DNA from: Manis javanica
Lineage: Eukaryota > Chordata > Mammalia > Pholidota > Manidae
DNA length: 64,000 bases
Assembly (NCBI RefSeq): GCF_040802235.1
Contig: NC_133157.1
Location: 37,538,501-37,602,500, forward strand
Direction: 5' to 3'
Position 1 is the first letter of the stretch; every line of letters starts with the position of its first letter. Positions 25,204 to 38,000 of the stretch are shown here, piece by piece. The notes under the pieces were generated by a model that was not told the origin of the DNA, did not search any database, and saw only the letters and a program-made list of their open reading frames with translations. The position numbers and the translations under genes are program-made.

Positions 25204-25206
25204 ATA

Positions 25207-26110
25207 TATATATTTAACCAAGGATGAAACTATCCTGACACATCATAATCATCTAAAGTCCATAGTTCAGCTTAGAGTTCACTCTTGGTGTTGCATATTT
25301 AATGGATTTTGGAAAATGTATAACAGATATCCATATTTACAGTATCATACAGAATATTTCATTGCCCTAAAAATCATCTCTCCTCTGTCTATTCAAACCC
25401 TGCCTCCCCCAGCCCACCATTACTGGCAACCGCTGATGTTTTTTTTTGTCTCCATAGCTTTGCATTTCCCAGAATGTGATATAAATGGAATTATACAGTA
25501 TGTAGCCTTCTCAGATTGTTTTCTTTCCTTAGTAACCTGCATTTAAGATTCCTCCCTGTCTTTTCCAGGCTTGATAGCTCATGTCGTTTTAGTGCTGAAT
25601 AATATCCCACTGTCTGGTTGTAACACAGTTTATTTATCCATTCACCTACTGAAGGACCTCCTGGTTATTTCCAAGTTTTGGCAGTTATGAATAAAGCTGC
25701 TATAAAAGTTTATGTGTACATTTTGTGTGGACATAAATTTTCGACTCCTTTGGGTAAACACCAGAGAGTGCAGTTGCTGGATCATATGGTAAGAGTATAT
25801 TTAGTTTTGTAAGAAACTATCAGTCCTCCAAAGTGGAAGAACCATTTTACATTCCAACCAGCAATGAATGAGAGTTTCTGTTGTTCCATGTCTTCACCAG
25901 CATTTGATGTAGTCAGTGTTCCAGATGTTGGCCATTCTTATAGGCGTGTAGTGGTATCTCATTGTTTTAGTTTGCATCTCCCTGTTGACATATAATGTGG
26001 AGCATCTTTTCACATGTTTACTTGTCATCTGTGTATCTGCTTTGGTAAGGTGTCTGTTAAGGTTTTTGGCCTATTTTTTAAATCAGCTTGTTTTCTTATT
26101 GAGTTATAGT
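25207..26110 (-). repeat. Older L1 3' fragment, minus strand
   Basis: Sequence such as AATAATATCCCACTGTCTGG, TTATCCATTCACCTACTGA, TAAAGCTGCTATAAAAG and TGCTGGATCATATGGTAAG is the reverse-oriented C-terminal ORF2/3'UTR of an older L1 family. No open frame remains. Confidence 0.7.
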
Positions 26111-26129
26111 CTCTTTTAATCTGTAGGTT

Positions 26130-27410
26130 CTCTCTTATATTTTAGTTATGAAACCGATTTGCTTGACTGCAGTTTCCATAATCTGGGTTTTTATGAATGC
26201 ATAATTTTGGTGTTGTATAGGAGTTCCTGTCTCCTGTATTGCTCTAAATGAGTAGTTAGATCAGTAAACTATCAGATTCAGGTTCAATTTTTTTGTGTGG
26301 CAAGGCTACTTCTCAGGTAGTGATGCAGCCTTCCACAAGGAGGCGCACTTGCTCTCTTTGAGATGCCAGCTGATATTGATTATTGCATTGATTCATTAAT
26401 GAACTATGATAATAAAATAGTGATATCCTACCTCTGCCATCCCTTCTTTTATTAGGTTTTTATACTTATTTAAATAAATTTCCCCTATCAACTATTTTGT
26501 TACTCTGAAATGCCAATTATGGAGAGGCCAGAAAGAATGCTTTTTTTCCCTCTATTTTTACCAGTTTTCAAAGTAAGGAGTTGGTTCCCTGACACCATTC
26601 AAAAGCGAACAGTGAGGTTTTTTCTTTTTTAAGTCACTATGAACTCATGTATGGGAACATATTTGATATTTTTCATTTCACTGGAGTCATTATATTTATT
26701 GATGCTCAAATTGTTCCATGTTTGTAGTGAAAGTCTATCCAAATTGGTTCCTGAATCCTTTTGATATGACCCAGCTAGTCTTTAAAAACTTCCCTGCCTT
26801 CTGTTAAGATAATATATTCTAAACTTCTTTCACATTTCCTCAGACCTGGAATTACTATTTCTCTAAGGCAATGGTTCTCAAAGTGTGTGTCCCTGTGCTT
26901 CTTTGATGGGGTCTGTGAGGTCAAAATTCTTTTCATAATAATAATAAGATGAGATTTGCCCTTTTTAACTCTCGTTCTGCCACAAACGTGTACAAAATTT
27001 CCCAAGGGCTACATGGTGTGTGTTATTATGATTAAATGCAGAAATGGTCATAAGAATTCTGCTGTCATTTATTAAGCCAGACATTAAAGAGATTTACAAA
27101 AATGTAAAACAATGGCAGTCATTGCACTAAATAATTTTTGTTAATGCGTATTTTGTTATTTTAAAATCTGTTTTAATTTCTAATTCAGTAAACATCAATA
27201 GATATAACCCACATAAATGAAAGCTCTTTGGGGCCTTCAACAATTTTTAAGAGTTTAAAAAGTTTTGGGAGTGAAATGTTTGTAAACTGCTGCTTTTAGG
27301 AATCCTGGTTCCTTTTAATGGAGAATGGAATTTAGAAATCACAATCTAGGACCTAGAGATGTTTCTGGTTACTGGGTTGGTCATTGTTTTTAGGCCATTT
27401 CAATGGACAG
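26130..27410 (-). repeat. Ancient L1, second segment, split by a hAT element
   Basis: Degraded sequence continuing the 22865-23215 element (TCAGATTCAGGTTCAATTT, GGAGTTGGTTCCCTGACACC, CTCAAATTGTTCCATG). It is broken by a DNA transposon at 26879-27292 and resumes with CTGGTTCCTTTTAATGGAGA. Confidence 0.5.
26879..27292. mobile_element. Non-autonomous hAT (MER1-type) DNA transposon
   Basis: The ends are imperfect inverted repeats: CAATGGTTCTCAAAGTG on the left, and a right end whose reverse complement starts CAGCAGTTTACAAAC. Internal phrases TCTGTGAGGTCAAAATTC, CATAATAATAATAAGA and GCTCTTTGGGGCCTTCAA are typical of the MER1/Charlie group. It is flanked by CTCTAAGG and CTTTTAGG (26871-26878 and 27293-27300), an 8-bp target duplication with two later substitutions, as expected for hAT. 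Confidence 0.8.
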
Positions 27411-28345
27411 AGCTAAGATAAAATTTACGTGTATATATATATGTTTATTTATTTAAAGACAAATATATAGATATATATAGAGTTGATACTGATTCTTTCC
27501 ATTCAAATTCAGGGCTACAGAGTTTTTACTTAAACTCATACAACTTGCATTTGTATCTACTTTCTCCTATTATAAAAATCCCAGCATAAATGCTTATTTC
27601 AGCATCAGATTACCAATACCACCACTACTGTCACTATTGACAATATGATTACTTAAAACAGTTTAAGATTTTTCTTTTTGCAGTTCTTTTTGTCTTTGAG
27701 GTGTATCTTTTGTCTCTGAGGTACATCTCTCTATAGACGTAGTTATTTGATGGTTTAAACTTACTTGAAATAGTGTGTGTTTTCAAGATTATGCTACCTA
27801 GCAGATCAGTTAGATCCATGTGTTTTTAGTTTTGATTTTTAAAGGCTATTTAAAAACACATTTAATTTATAATAATATGAAATGTTTACATGGTTCTGGA
27901 CTCAAATGTCTTAAGTGTAATATCTTCAGGGAAGTTTAGCTTCTATTCCCGTCTCCTCTGTTCCTTTCTCCCCCTATAGGTAACATTGCAAAAATCACAA
28001 TCGTTTTCCATTACTTTAAAAAGTTAAGCAAACGTGTTACATTTAGCATTATGACACTCCACTTTTTGGATAAAAGTTACCATACTGTATACACTTCTCT
28101 CCACTTAGCTTTTTTCGTTTAACAATATATTATGGAGATCACTCCACAGTTGTATATAGAGCACTTATTGAGTTATTGTAACATTTATTCAACCAGTCCT
28201 CTATTGAGGAATTTTGGGGTAATTTCCAGTGTTTTATTATAGGGCTACAGTGAATAGTCTCGCACATTCCTTTCATATTTTTATCATTCTATCTTTTGCA
28301 TAGAGTCCTAGCAGTGGGATTGCTGGGTCAAAATATGAATGCATC
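27411..28345 (-). repeat. Ancient L1-like sequence, third segment
   Basis: Phrases near 28040-28330 (GACACTCCACTTTTTGGAT, TTTAACAATATATTATGGAGA, CAACCAGTCCTCTATTGA, CTAGCAGTGGGATTGCTGG) belong to the reverse-oriented 3' part of old mammalian L1. The 27411-27880 stretch is less certain and includes short TA runs. Confidence 0.55.
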
Positions 28346-28649
28346 TAATTCTGCTAGATACTAATCTACTCTTTTTGCTTCCGCAATACAGAGGATGGAA
28401 CAGACTGAGACCGCTGCTCAAGCTCATTGTACGAGTCACTGACATGGCTGTGATTAAACTTGGATGTAGCGGTCTCCATAGGCTGCCTTGGTCAAGGGTA
28501 GGGGAATTAAGGTGGGAGTGGCGAGTGAAGAATTTTGCTTTTGGAGATCAGATTCACTGAAGCACATACTCTCATCCTTTCAGGTCCCAACACACGGGTC
28601 TAGTCCTGTTATCTCTCATACTTCCTTTTACCCGCCACATCCCCCGTAT

Positions 28650-28907
28650 CCTGTAACAAAAGCGCTCCCCACCCTCTCACTGCTTATCTGGGGCGGATCG
28701 AGCGGGGAATGCGGGAGCGCAGGGCTTTGCGCATGCCCAGCCACGAGGCGGACATTGGAGCCGCTGCGGCTGCACCCGAGTGACGCCATAGCGGCGCGCA
28801 GCTCCCAGGCGTCCTCGCAAGGTCGCTTTGCAGAGGAGCGCGCGTAGGTGACAAGATTCTGGTTCCGGGGACGCGCTGAGTCCTTCTACCTGGGAACCAG
28901 CGGCTAA
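28650..28907 (+). promoter_or_regulatory. NDUFB6 CpG-rich promoter and 5'UTR
   Basis: A sharp rise in G+C and CpG just ahead of the NDUFB6 start, with no TATA box. TGCGCATGCC at 28728-28737 is a one-mismatch match to the NRF1 palindrome GCGCATGCGC, which is common in promoters of respiratory-chain genes. Minus-strand open frames across this interval arise from base composition. The transcription start was not placed precisely. Confidence 0.6.
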
Positions 28908-29087
28908 ATGTCCGGGTACACGCCAGACGAGAAACTGCGGCTGCAGCAGCTGCGAGAGCTGAGAAGGCAATGGCTAAAGGACCAGGAGCTGAGCCCCCGG
29001 GAGCCGTTGCTGCCCCCGCAGAGGTTGTGGCCAATGGAGAAATTCTGGAATAAGTTTTTGAGGGGCCAGGCCCCCTGGAGGAATGTG
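28908..29087 (+). CDS. NDUFB6: NDUFB6 coding exon 1
   Basis: Sixty codons, from the initiator Met to PWRNV, followed by the donor GTGAGT. It holds the charged matrix-side N-terminus. The open frame runs on into the intron (to 29243), but the family alignment and donor place the end at 29087. Confidence 0.97.
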
Positions 29088-32000
29088 GTGAGTGACGGGC
29101 CTCCCCCGCCCCCGTACACGCCCCACCGCGACAGCCAGCCTGGCTGCTGGACGCCGCTCACTGTAGCTACACCGAGGCCTGACACTGCTCTGCGCCCGCC
29201 AAGTCCCGGTAGTTTCCAGAGGGAGAAATCAGGTTCATCCTAGACTTAGGTTTAGCGGGGACGCTGCCTTGCCCCCAAGACTCCTGGTTTGGGAATCGGG
29301 TCCAGGAGTTCAGGAACATATATGGCTTTGGGAGAGTCATGCCTTTTTGCTGTCAAGTGTGATGAGAAAGAGGCGAATCTCCAGGTTTTTCAAGACGCTG
29401 CACATTAGTCTCTCTTGACTGTAGCAATCTTCTCTCAGAATGATGGCCAAGGGTTTACTAGAGTTAAAAATTATATGATTTTATTATTCGGGGACCCCTG
29501 TCTGATTGTTAAGGTTGAGACCAACTAACACCACTCAACTGCTAGAAGGCACAGGGAGCCTCTAACCGGCAGTACAGCCCCATGTGAGCACCATAAAAGA
29601 CAGCGTCCTATTGAAATATTTAATGAATAATATTCAACACCTACCTTTTTAAACTACCACAATGTGCTTTTAATACACTTTTAAAATGTCATTCTTGGAC
29701 TTTATTCTGCAGGAAATCACTCGTTTAAAGAGCTTTATTTCCAGGGTCTCTGGACATTTTCTTGAGGTCGTTAAGTCATATCAGTCATGGGTGATGAGCA
29801 CCATTATCTTAGAATTGCTTTCAGTTAACTATGACTTTGGTTAATAATTGTAATACAAATAAGTGACACTTGGGACCTTGCTTTGTGCCTAGTGTTTTTT
29901 TTTTTTTTTATGGAAGAAAAAGTAGCACTTTGTTCAGGGTTTTACATGTTACTTTATTTAGTTCTTTAATCCTATATGGTAGAAACGACTACTAATCCTC
30001 ATTTAAAATGTGTGGAACCCAAGGCCTACAAAATTTCATTTGTTGCAATGTCTTATTTTACTCTGAGATAATTTTTTTCTTCTATAAAAAAAAAAAAACA
30101 CTTCAAAGAATCTAGATTGACCTTTCCCTGAAAGGAGAGTTGTGTTTCAGTAAAATTGGCTGCCACAGAAAAGTTCTATTTTTAGTTCTCTATTGCCTTT
30201 CTTTTTTAAAATAGTGTGTTTAAAGACATTTCATTGTGAACTTGGAACACCCCTATCCCAATATGTAAAATGTTCTTTTTTCTGGCACTGGTGTGCTCAA
30301 AGTTGTCTGCCTTACACCTGGAGTGATGCAAATGTGTTGATTGTATCTGAAATTGATACTTTAGGGACATGACTTTCCTGAAAAATTCTGTAGGCTTGAT
30401 TACTCTGGTTATGTCAATTAAAGTTACTTTTTCATTATTTATGCTGTTTATCTTTAACAGACTTACAGTGAGGATGTTTTTGGGTGTCTCTTTTAAAAAA
30501 CATGTATCTGTAAATACCTTACTATAGTTTTGCAAAATGCTGCTTGTCGTAAGCCTCATTTGCTCTGAACTCCAGGCCCTGTGTTTAATAAAGTTATTTG
30601 AATGGGTGAGGTTAGATATAGAATATAAGGAAATATGCAGCACTAGACATTTAAAAATAATCATGGCAATGTTTCATCATTGATGCTTTTTTTTGCCATA
30701 AATGTGAAAAATGGGATATCTATTTACTTTGTGTTTTTTTGTTTTTTTTTTTACTCCCCAGATTTATAAGGTATACCGACACAGTATATTTGCTTTTACT
30801 TGTGTAGTTATACCTGCCTGGATTATTCATTATTATCTCAAATATCATGTGAATGTAAGTATGTTTTCAGAATGTGTTTTCTGGAATTTATTTTTTATAT
30901 TGTACAAAATTTTCCTATGTGGGTACACTTATCCTGTTCTACTGAGTAGACCACCACTTACAACTGATTTTGAAATACTTTGAATCCTTTTAGGTAAAAC
31001 ATTTAATGAAATTTAAGTAGCATATGGTTTTTCAAAAAGTTAATCTTTGTATTAGTTGCTTACAACTTAAATGAATTTTCTTGTAAAACCAATGTTTAAA
31101 AGATCAAAATGTAGTTGACCTAATAATGCATGTGAATTGGAGCCCTGCTTAGGAAGGGAGAAGAGAATTTCTACTCCTTTTTTTTTATCATACATCTGGT
31201 ATTAGATAAAATTCTAATTAGACAAAGGTTATCTTTGTCATCATCCCATTTCTTCTCTTTCCTGCATTCTGATTTTTCACAGCTTAACCTTTGTTTAGAA
31301 TCCAGAAATGTCCAAAAGCTTGAACTTTTTCACTGTAAGATGTTGACTGTGGTGATTGAACTAAGCCAGTTACCATATTTTAAAGGCTGGTACAGGGTGT
31401 TGGCTCCAAGGCAGGGTGAAGAAGGAGTGCATTTCAGGGAGTGGCAGGGAAGGGAGAGTAGTGATGGCTGCCCAGCGTGGAGTGTTGTCCCCTAGAGTGA
31501 GGAGGCCATTCTTGTATCCAGTGAGGAATGTTAGTTCTGAGTGGGTTGCTGGCTGGGAGGCATGGCGAGTACACCTTTTTGGAGAGCAGCACTAGCAGCA
31601 ACTTGGTTTAGGCTGTTGGAACCTGGCCCAGGGGAAGAGGACATGGGGAGGAAGGGTGGTCTGGAGCACGTGGCCCCTCAGAGTAACAGGTCAGAGCCTG
31701 AGTGAGGCGAGGAAGCTGTTTAGACTGGCATATGGTGGTGGTGACAGGAGACTGGTTATATGCAGGCAGACTGACCGAATAAGTATGTCTATTGATGATA
31801 AGGAGACCCCAGATTCTCATTTTTAGCAAAGGGAGTTAGTTATACATGCAGAAAGGGAGAAACCCTGTGGTACTGGAATGGAATTGGAAGTATCAGTGTG
31901 AACTCATGGTTTTTAGTATGTATTGATAGACACACGAACAAATATAGGTGTAAATATGGCTATTCTCTGGCTTTGTCCACTGATGGCACCTGGGAGCAGT

Positions 32001-35000
32001 GCTACTACATGGTAATTAGCATTTTTTGAATGCTGTTGTCCACTGAAAAGATCCAGAGTTCTTTGGAGAAATGGCTGATTCTAGGACTGGTGCAGGGAAA
32101 GGACAAGATGAGCTTGCAGTGCCAGAGAGTCAAGATGTGTTCAAAGAATGATGGAGGCATATCTAAAGGACACGGAGTCAACTTGAATGGATTCCCACTG
32201 GGACAATGTGAGCATCAAAATAAATAATAATAGATGATAGCCAGCTGAATAAATAAAATGCAAATCATGAGTCCATATTCAAATAAATGAATAAATAGGT
32301 AGAAGAGAAAGTGTTTTTAGGTGCAATAATTACTAAATAATAAGTGGATAAGGAATGATAGAAAAGTCACCATTTGAGAATCATAGCAACATTTTGTTCA
32401 GCCAAGGGGCATCAAAAGATGCCAAGTTTAATCTCAAAATATCTATCTTCAACATATTTGTTACTGAGGGGGAAAAAAGTAACTTTGTAGTGGAGAAACC
32501 TGGCAGATACACGTTACTCAAGAAATCTAAATTAACATTACCAATAACGATATAAACTGAAATTGTATATTACTTAATAGGATGCAAGAAGAAAACACCA
32601 TCAGTTTTGTGGTATTCCTACCAAAAATGCACAACCTGAGTCTAATCATGAGGAAACATAAGACAACTCAAATTGAGAGACTTTCCTGCATAATAATTGG
32701 CTTATTACCTTCAAAAGTGTCAAGATCATCAAAGTTAAAGTACTGAAGATTTGCTCCAGATTGAAAAAGACTGAAGAGGAATGTCCACTAAATGCAATTC
32801 TTGATTAATGGGCATAATCTGCATTGCCAAAAGAACAAACTCAGCACTGGTAGTCAGAATATCAGAGCCTATGCAATGGAGAGTAAGTCATTTAAGGGGA
32901 TTTTCTGAGAATTCCAAACAATTATTGAGACATTTGGTAAGATGTGAATGGGTTCTTTAGACTAGGTAGAAGGTAGTAACATAGCCACATTAATATCTTG
33001 ATCTCTGATCTTGATGGCTGTGTTATGATTATTTTAGGAATGATATTGTCTTTATCTGTAGGAAACACTAAATAAGCCAGTCAGCAATTTACTATGCAGT
33101 GATTCAATAAAAAAATTTTTTTTTATAATTCTTGCAACTTTTTGTAAGTTTAAAATTGTTTCAAGATAAAACAAGAGTTAGGGACTGCCTATGAAATTGT
33201 AGATAATGCAGTTGAGGTTTGCTTTCTGTTAGCTTGTTGAAAGGAAAATGAAACAAAAAACGGGTTCTCAGAAATTTCCTTCTAACATGACTTTTTCCCT
33301 GTTGATTGTGTAGTCTCTTTACAATTCTGATTGCTGACATCATTCTTCTCACTAAGCAGATTATGCCTGTTGAACAGCAAGTATGGGGTGGCTAGTATCT
33401 CTTCTTCTTTAATTGCTATGAAAAGAATATATGAGACAAAATTCCTGACTTCAAGGTGTTTATATTAAAGTTGGAAGATAGTTACGATTTGGTTAAGAGT
33501 ATGGAAGAGAAAAGTTATGCCAGTTAGAAGGAAAGATAAGGGATCAGTAATAAGCGTGGTCATACCTACCCAAGACTGAGAAGAGGACCAGAATAGCAGG
33601 TCTCTTGGCTCAGTAGGTTGGGACCAATTAATGGGAGATTTTGAAAGGTAGGCAGAGGAGATTGAACTTTATATTGTGGGCCGTGGGAAGCTGTCCATTT
33701 TTAAACAGGAGAGTGACTTGTTAAAAAAATATATATTTAGGAAAACAAAACATTGATATGTGGAGTGAATTGGAAGGAGAAAAGTACTGATGTCAGACAA
33801 ATCAGCGTGAGCCTGTTGCAGTTTAGTAGATGTTAGCTAAGAATCTGGTTAGGGCAAAGTTAAGAATGAAAAAGAAAAGTGAAGCCAGAAGATACTTATT
33901 CGGGAAGAAATAGCCCTAGTAAGCTGGGAATGAAACCAAGGTCTGAGTCATCTATGACTAAAATTTCTAGCCTTGGGGTTATAAATAGGGTTTGGAAAAG
34001 AGGACTTTCTGATAATTGAGAAGTAAATTAGTTTAGGAGCTTGTGCTGCCACCTCAGTTTCTGAGGATGGCCAGTGGATGTGGCCTGTCTTCTGTTAAAA
34101 ACATGAGATTAGTGGAAGCTCGTAGAAATTAGAGTTGGGGTTTAGTGTTTTCACTTTAAAAACCAACAGAAAATCTTTCTGTAACCATTAAAGGTGGCTA
34201 ATGATTTATACGTCCATGGGTCAGAGTATAGTTCATATTTCTTTTGTTGATGGGCTTAAATGAACAAAGTTTTATATTCATGTTTATCTGTAAATCGACA
34301 GGCCACTCTATACCATTACATGTTTGTTATTTTTTCACTGTCTTAACATGCAAGACCCTAGAGAAGAAAAAAATGTTACTTTCTATCATTTACAGTTTTT
34401 TTTTTAACATCCAAGAGTGGGTTTTTAAGTGCAGAAAGAACTGTTGTTCACAGTTATCTGGAATATAAATTAATATTCAATTTGTTACTTTCAAATGTTA
34501 AAACTTTCTTTTTCCTAATTCTTTAAATTGGATTTTAAAATTCTGTTAAACTACTTACACATCTAATAAAATATGAACAGTTTATTATTTTCTTTGCTTT
34601 TATTTTTGTTGGGTTAATTCAAGTTGAACTCTCCTAAAAGAATTCCACTTACAAAATAATCATATTCTCTTAAATGTTTTAAACTGCAATTTATAAACCT
34701 TACATATTGAATTTTATTTTTAAGTATTTGTAGGACAAATTAATGACAGTAAGAAGCAAAATGTTTTTAACAATCACAAGTTTGTGTCAATAATGCATTT
34801 TAACTAGAATCCTAAAACTAATCTTTTAGAACTTCTAGTAGCCAGATTACCTTAATGATAACAAGCACTCTAAGTAACAATATATGATTATCCCTGTGTT
34901 TTCAGAACTTTTTAAATTTGATATTCACCTCTTTATACCCTGGGTTTAATTTACTTTGTCATGTCCATAGTCAACTAGTATTTTTTAGGGTTGAAAAGAC

Positions 35001-38000
35001 ATTTATCTACTAAAAGAAGCAAATTTAACAAGCTGCAGTTACTGGGTCCACGATTCAAGACATTAATCATGCTTATCCAAGGGATTCATACTTTCAGGTG
35101 ATTTTTCCTGAGCCACAGATGGATATAATTGAACGTTTTGTGTCAGTAGATGTCCCAAGGCCTCTCCTTTGCCTTATGCTTTCTTCTGATTTGGGTAGCC
35201 TGCGTCCTCAAGAACATTGCAGCCAGCTGGCTTCTGCTAACACCTTACTGCCTAATTGAATTTTACATTCTCTCTGAAGACACTTAAGTGTTTCTTCCTC
35301 TGGCCATAGTACTTAAAATATACTTAAATGTTCTCACATTGTATTCTGAAATTCTCTCCTGCTTTTGGATCCAATTTCCCTCCATCATGCAAATAATCTT
35401 TCAAGAAGAGTTTTTTTGGTGTGGTATATTGTGCAGATGTCTATGCTTAATAAGTACATTTATTTAACATATTTATTTAGCATCTCCTGTGTGCAAGGAA
35501 CTGATCTAAACACAGAGAGACAACAGTGAACAAAGCAGATTGAGTCCCTGCCTTCATGAAATGTTTAGTCTTGGAGATTGGAAATAAATGGACAAAGAAG
35601 TATATAATGTTATAAGGAAGTGATAAATTATAGAAGAAAAACTAAGCAGGCGCAGGGTAAAAGAGAATGGCATGGGCTGCTAATTTAATTAGGCCTGAGA
35701 GCCAATGTGGCTACAGTACAATGAGAGAGAAAGGGTAGTAGTAATTAGAAAGGTAGCCAAGAGCCAGATTATGTAAGAGCTTAGAGATCACAGTGAAGAT
35801 GTTTGCTTTCTAAGAATGATGAGACTGAGGAGTCCTGCGTCGTAATCACTGAACGCTGCCTGTAGTGTGGAGAACAGACTGTAGGAGGGCATGAGCAGAA
35901 GCCAGGAGACTGGTAGGTAAAAAAATGATAAAGGTTTGGGCAAGGGTAGTAGTACTAGAGGTGGTGAGAAGCAGTTAGTTTCAGGATATAATCTGGAGGT
36001 AGAATCAAATGGATCTGTTGAGGAGTCAAGCTTTTTGGCTTTCATAATTTAGAGGATGAAAGTGCCATTGACTGTGATAGGGAACAGTTTGGGGTTGAGG
36101 GGAGTTAAGTGTTGGAGCTGGTTAAATTTGAGATTCTTATTTGATAGCCAAGTAGAGATCTTGAGTAAACAGTTGGATATGAGTATGGAGTTTGGTGAAA
36201 GTTTTGGGCTTAAGTTAAAAATAGGGGTATAATTAATTTTATTTCAGAAGAACCTCTAAAACCATTTTTTTTCTAAAACCATTATTAACAGAGCATTACT
36301 TTTATTGCAGACAAAACCATATGCCATTGTTGGAAAGAAGCCCAGAATATTCCCAGTAAGTCTTAAAAATTCTGATTTTTCTTTTGTTCACTACTTTTCT
36401 CTCTCCTTTCCCTGATCCAGGTGATCATTAGACTAAATGTTCCTTTCTTCTTCGCTCTCAGTTTAAGTGCCTGTTTCATATATTCTTGTAAAAAAAAAAT
36501 TGAAAATAGTGTAAGATAGCAGTTAGTTAAAAATGGGAAGTAGGCCCATTTCTTTTCAGGAAGGCTGTAAAACATATTGTATGACCTTTGTAGTCCTCCA
36601 GTGAATTAAAGATGTCAACAGTTTTTCACTGGTGCCATTTCATTTCGTGTAGGGCTAAGGATTTAGGGCACCAGCCTGACCAGATACTTCATTTCAGCAC
36701 TGAATTCCTCTGTTACTATTTTCAAGCTATCATTTCTCAAGGCAATTTGATCTTAACCTCCTCCATCTGTTCATTTAAAATCTGCTAATATGTGCTTTAA
36801 GCTTTAGAAACAAATTTATAAGCTAATATCCTAATTTAAAATGAGTCTTTTCATCATTAAAAGATTACTGAGTAGTCAGTTGAAATATTTACTGATTGGT
36901 TTTGAAGTTATCAGCATAGTAAAATACTTCATGTTCTTAGACCTATTTAATCACAGATAATGAACTATCATCAGTCTCTAAGTTCTATAACTAAAAAAAA
37001 TTAAACTCAGTGTTGATTCTTGCTTCAATCAAATGACACAGTCACAATAATACATTATCTACCACAACAGAAGGTAATTTTAGGGAGAACCAAAATTGAC
37101 TAACCCTTCTTGTTGGAACTCCCCTGCTTTAGGAAATAGTAGAGAATTTCTTTTGTATTTCATTTTGTATAATGGGTTGTGTCAGGACCTAGCTAGTCTC
37201 AAAATAGGCTGGTATAAACAGTTGGGTAATTTATTCTCCCATATATATATATATTTATCACTCATTTTTATTTTGCTATTACTGTTCAAAGGAAAATGAG
37301 GGCTGTCTTTAGAAGACTATGTAATGATTCCAGTGCTTCTCCTACTTCTGTGTTTTTGTCACCATGTTTCTTTCTTTTTCTGTGCCATTGACCCCTTTGA
37401 GGACCTGAAGAATGCACATCTGTATAAATGTTAGAATTGGGTAGGCAATAGCAAACCCCCCAATTTTGGTGGTGTAACAAAACACCAGAAATAACAAGAA
37501 TCTATTTCTTATTGACATTACACACTAGTGAGTATCAGGTGGTCCTTCTCAGTCTTGTAGTTACACCATCTGGAATATGAGGCTTCCAAGGTCATGTTAG
37601 GGGAAGAGAGGACTGGACATCTCAGGATGATTTCAAGGTCTAAGCTTGGAAGTAGTTTACATCACTTCTGTTCAAATACTGTTGTCCAGAACTCATTCTC
37701 ATTGTCGGAAATATCTGTATGCTTTTTTGTATTTCCCATGCCTGGAGTCTCTGCTAGAATCCATCCTTCTAGTCACCAAATGGCTGCTTTCTTCTCCCCG
37801 CACATATAACATCATACCTTCCCTAGGGAGAAATCCCAAAGTCCCATTCTATCAGGACAACCAGCCCCAAATCCAGAATCTCAGACAGGGCACACTAGTA
37901 CCTGTCAGTTTTAGATATGACTTTGCTTGGATACCTGAGGATCAGTGAATTAAGACAAATTAACTGTATCTCTGTCTACCCCAATCCTGACTCAGAATCA

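Noticed and set aside
28677-29185. Minus-strand frames of 93-116 codons across the NDUFB6 promoter and exon 1
   Set aside because: Antisense shadows of GC-rich DNA with no recognised domain.
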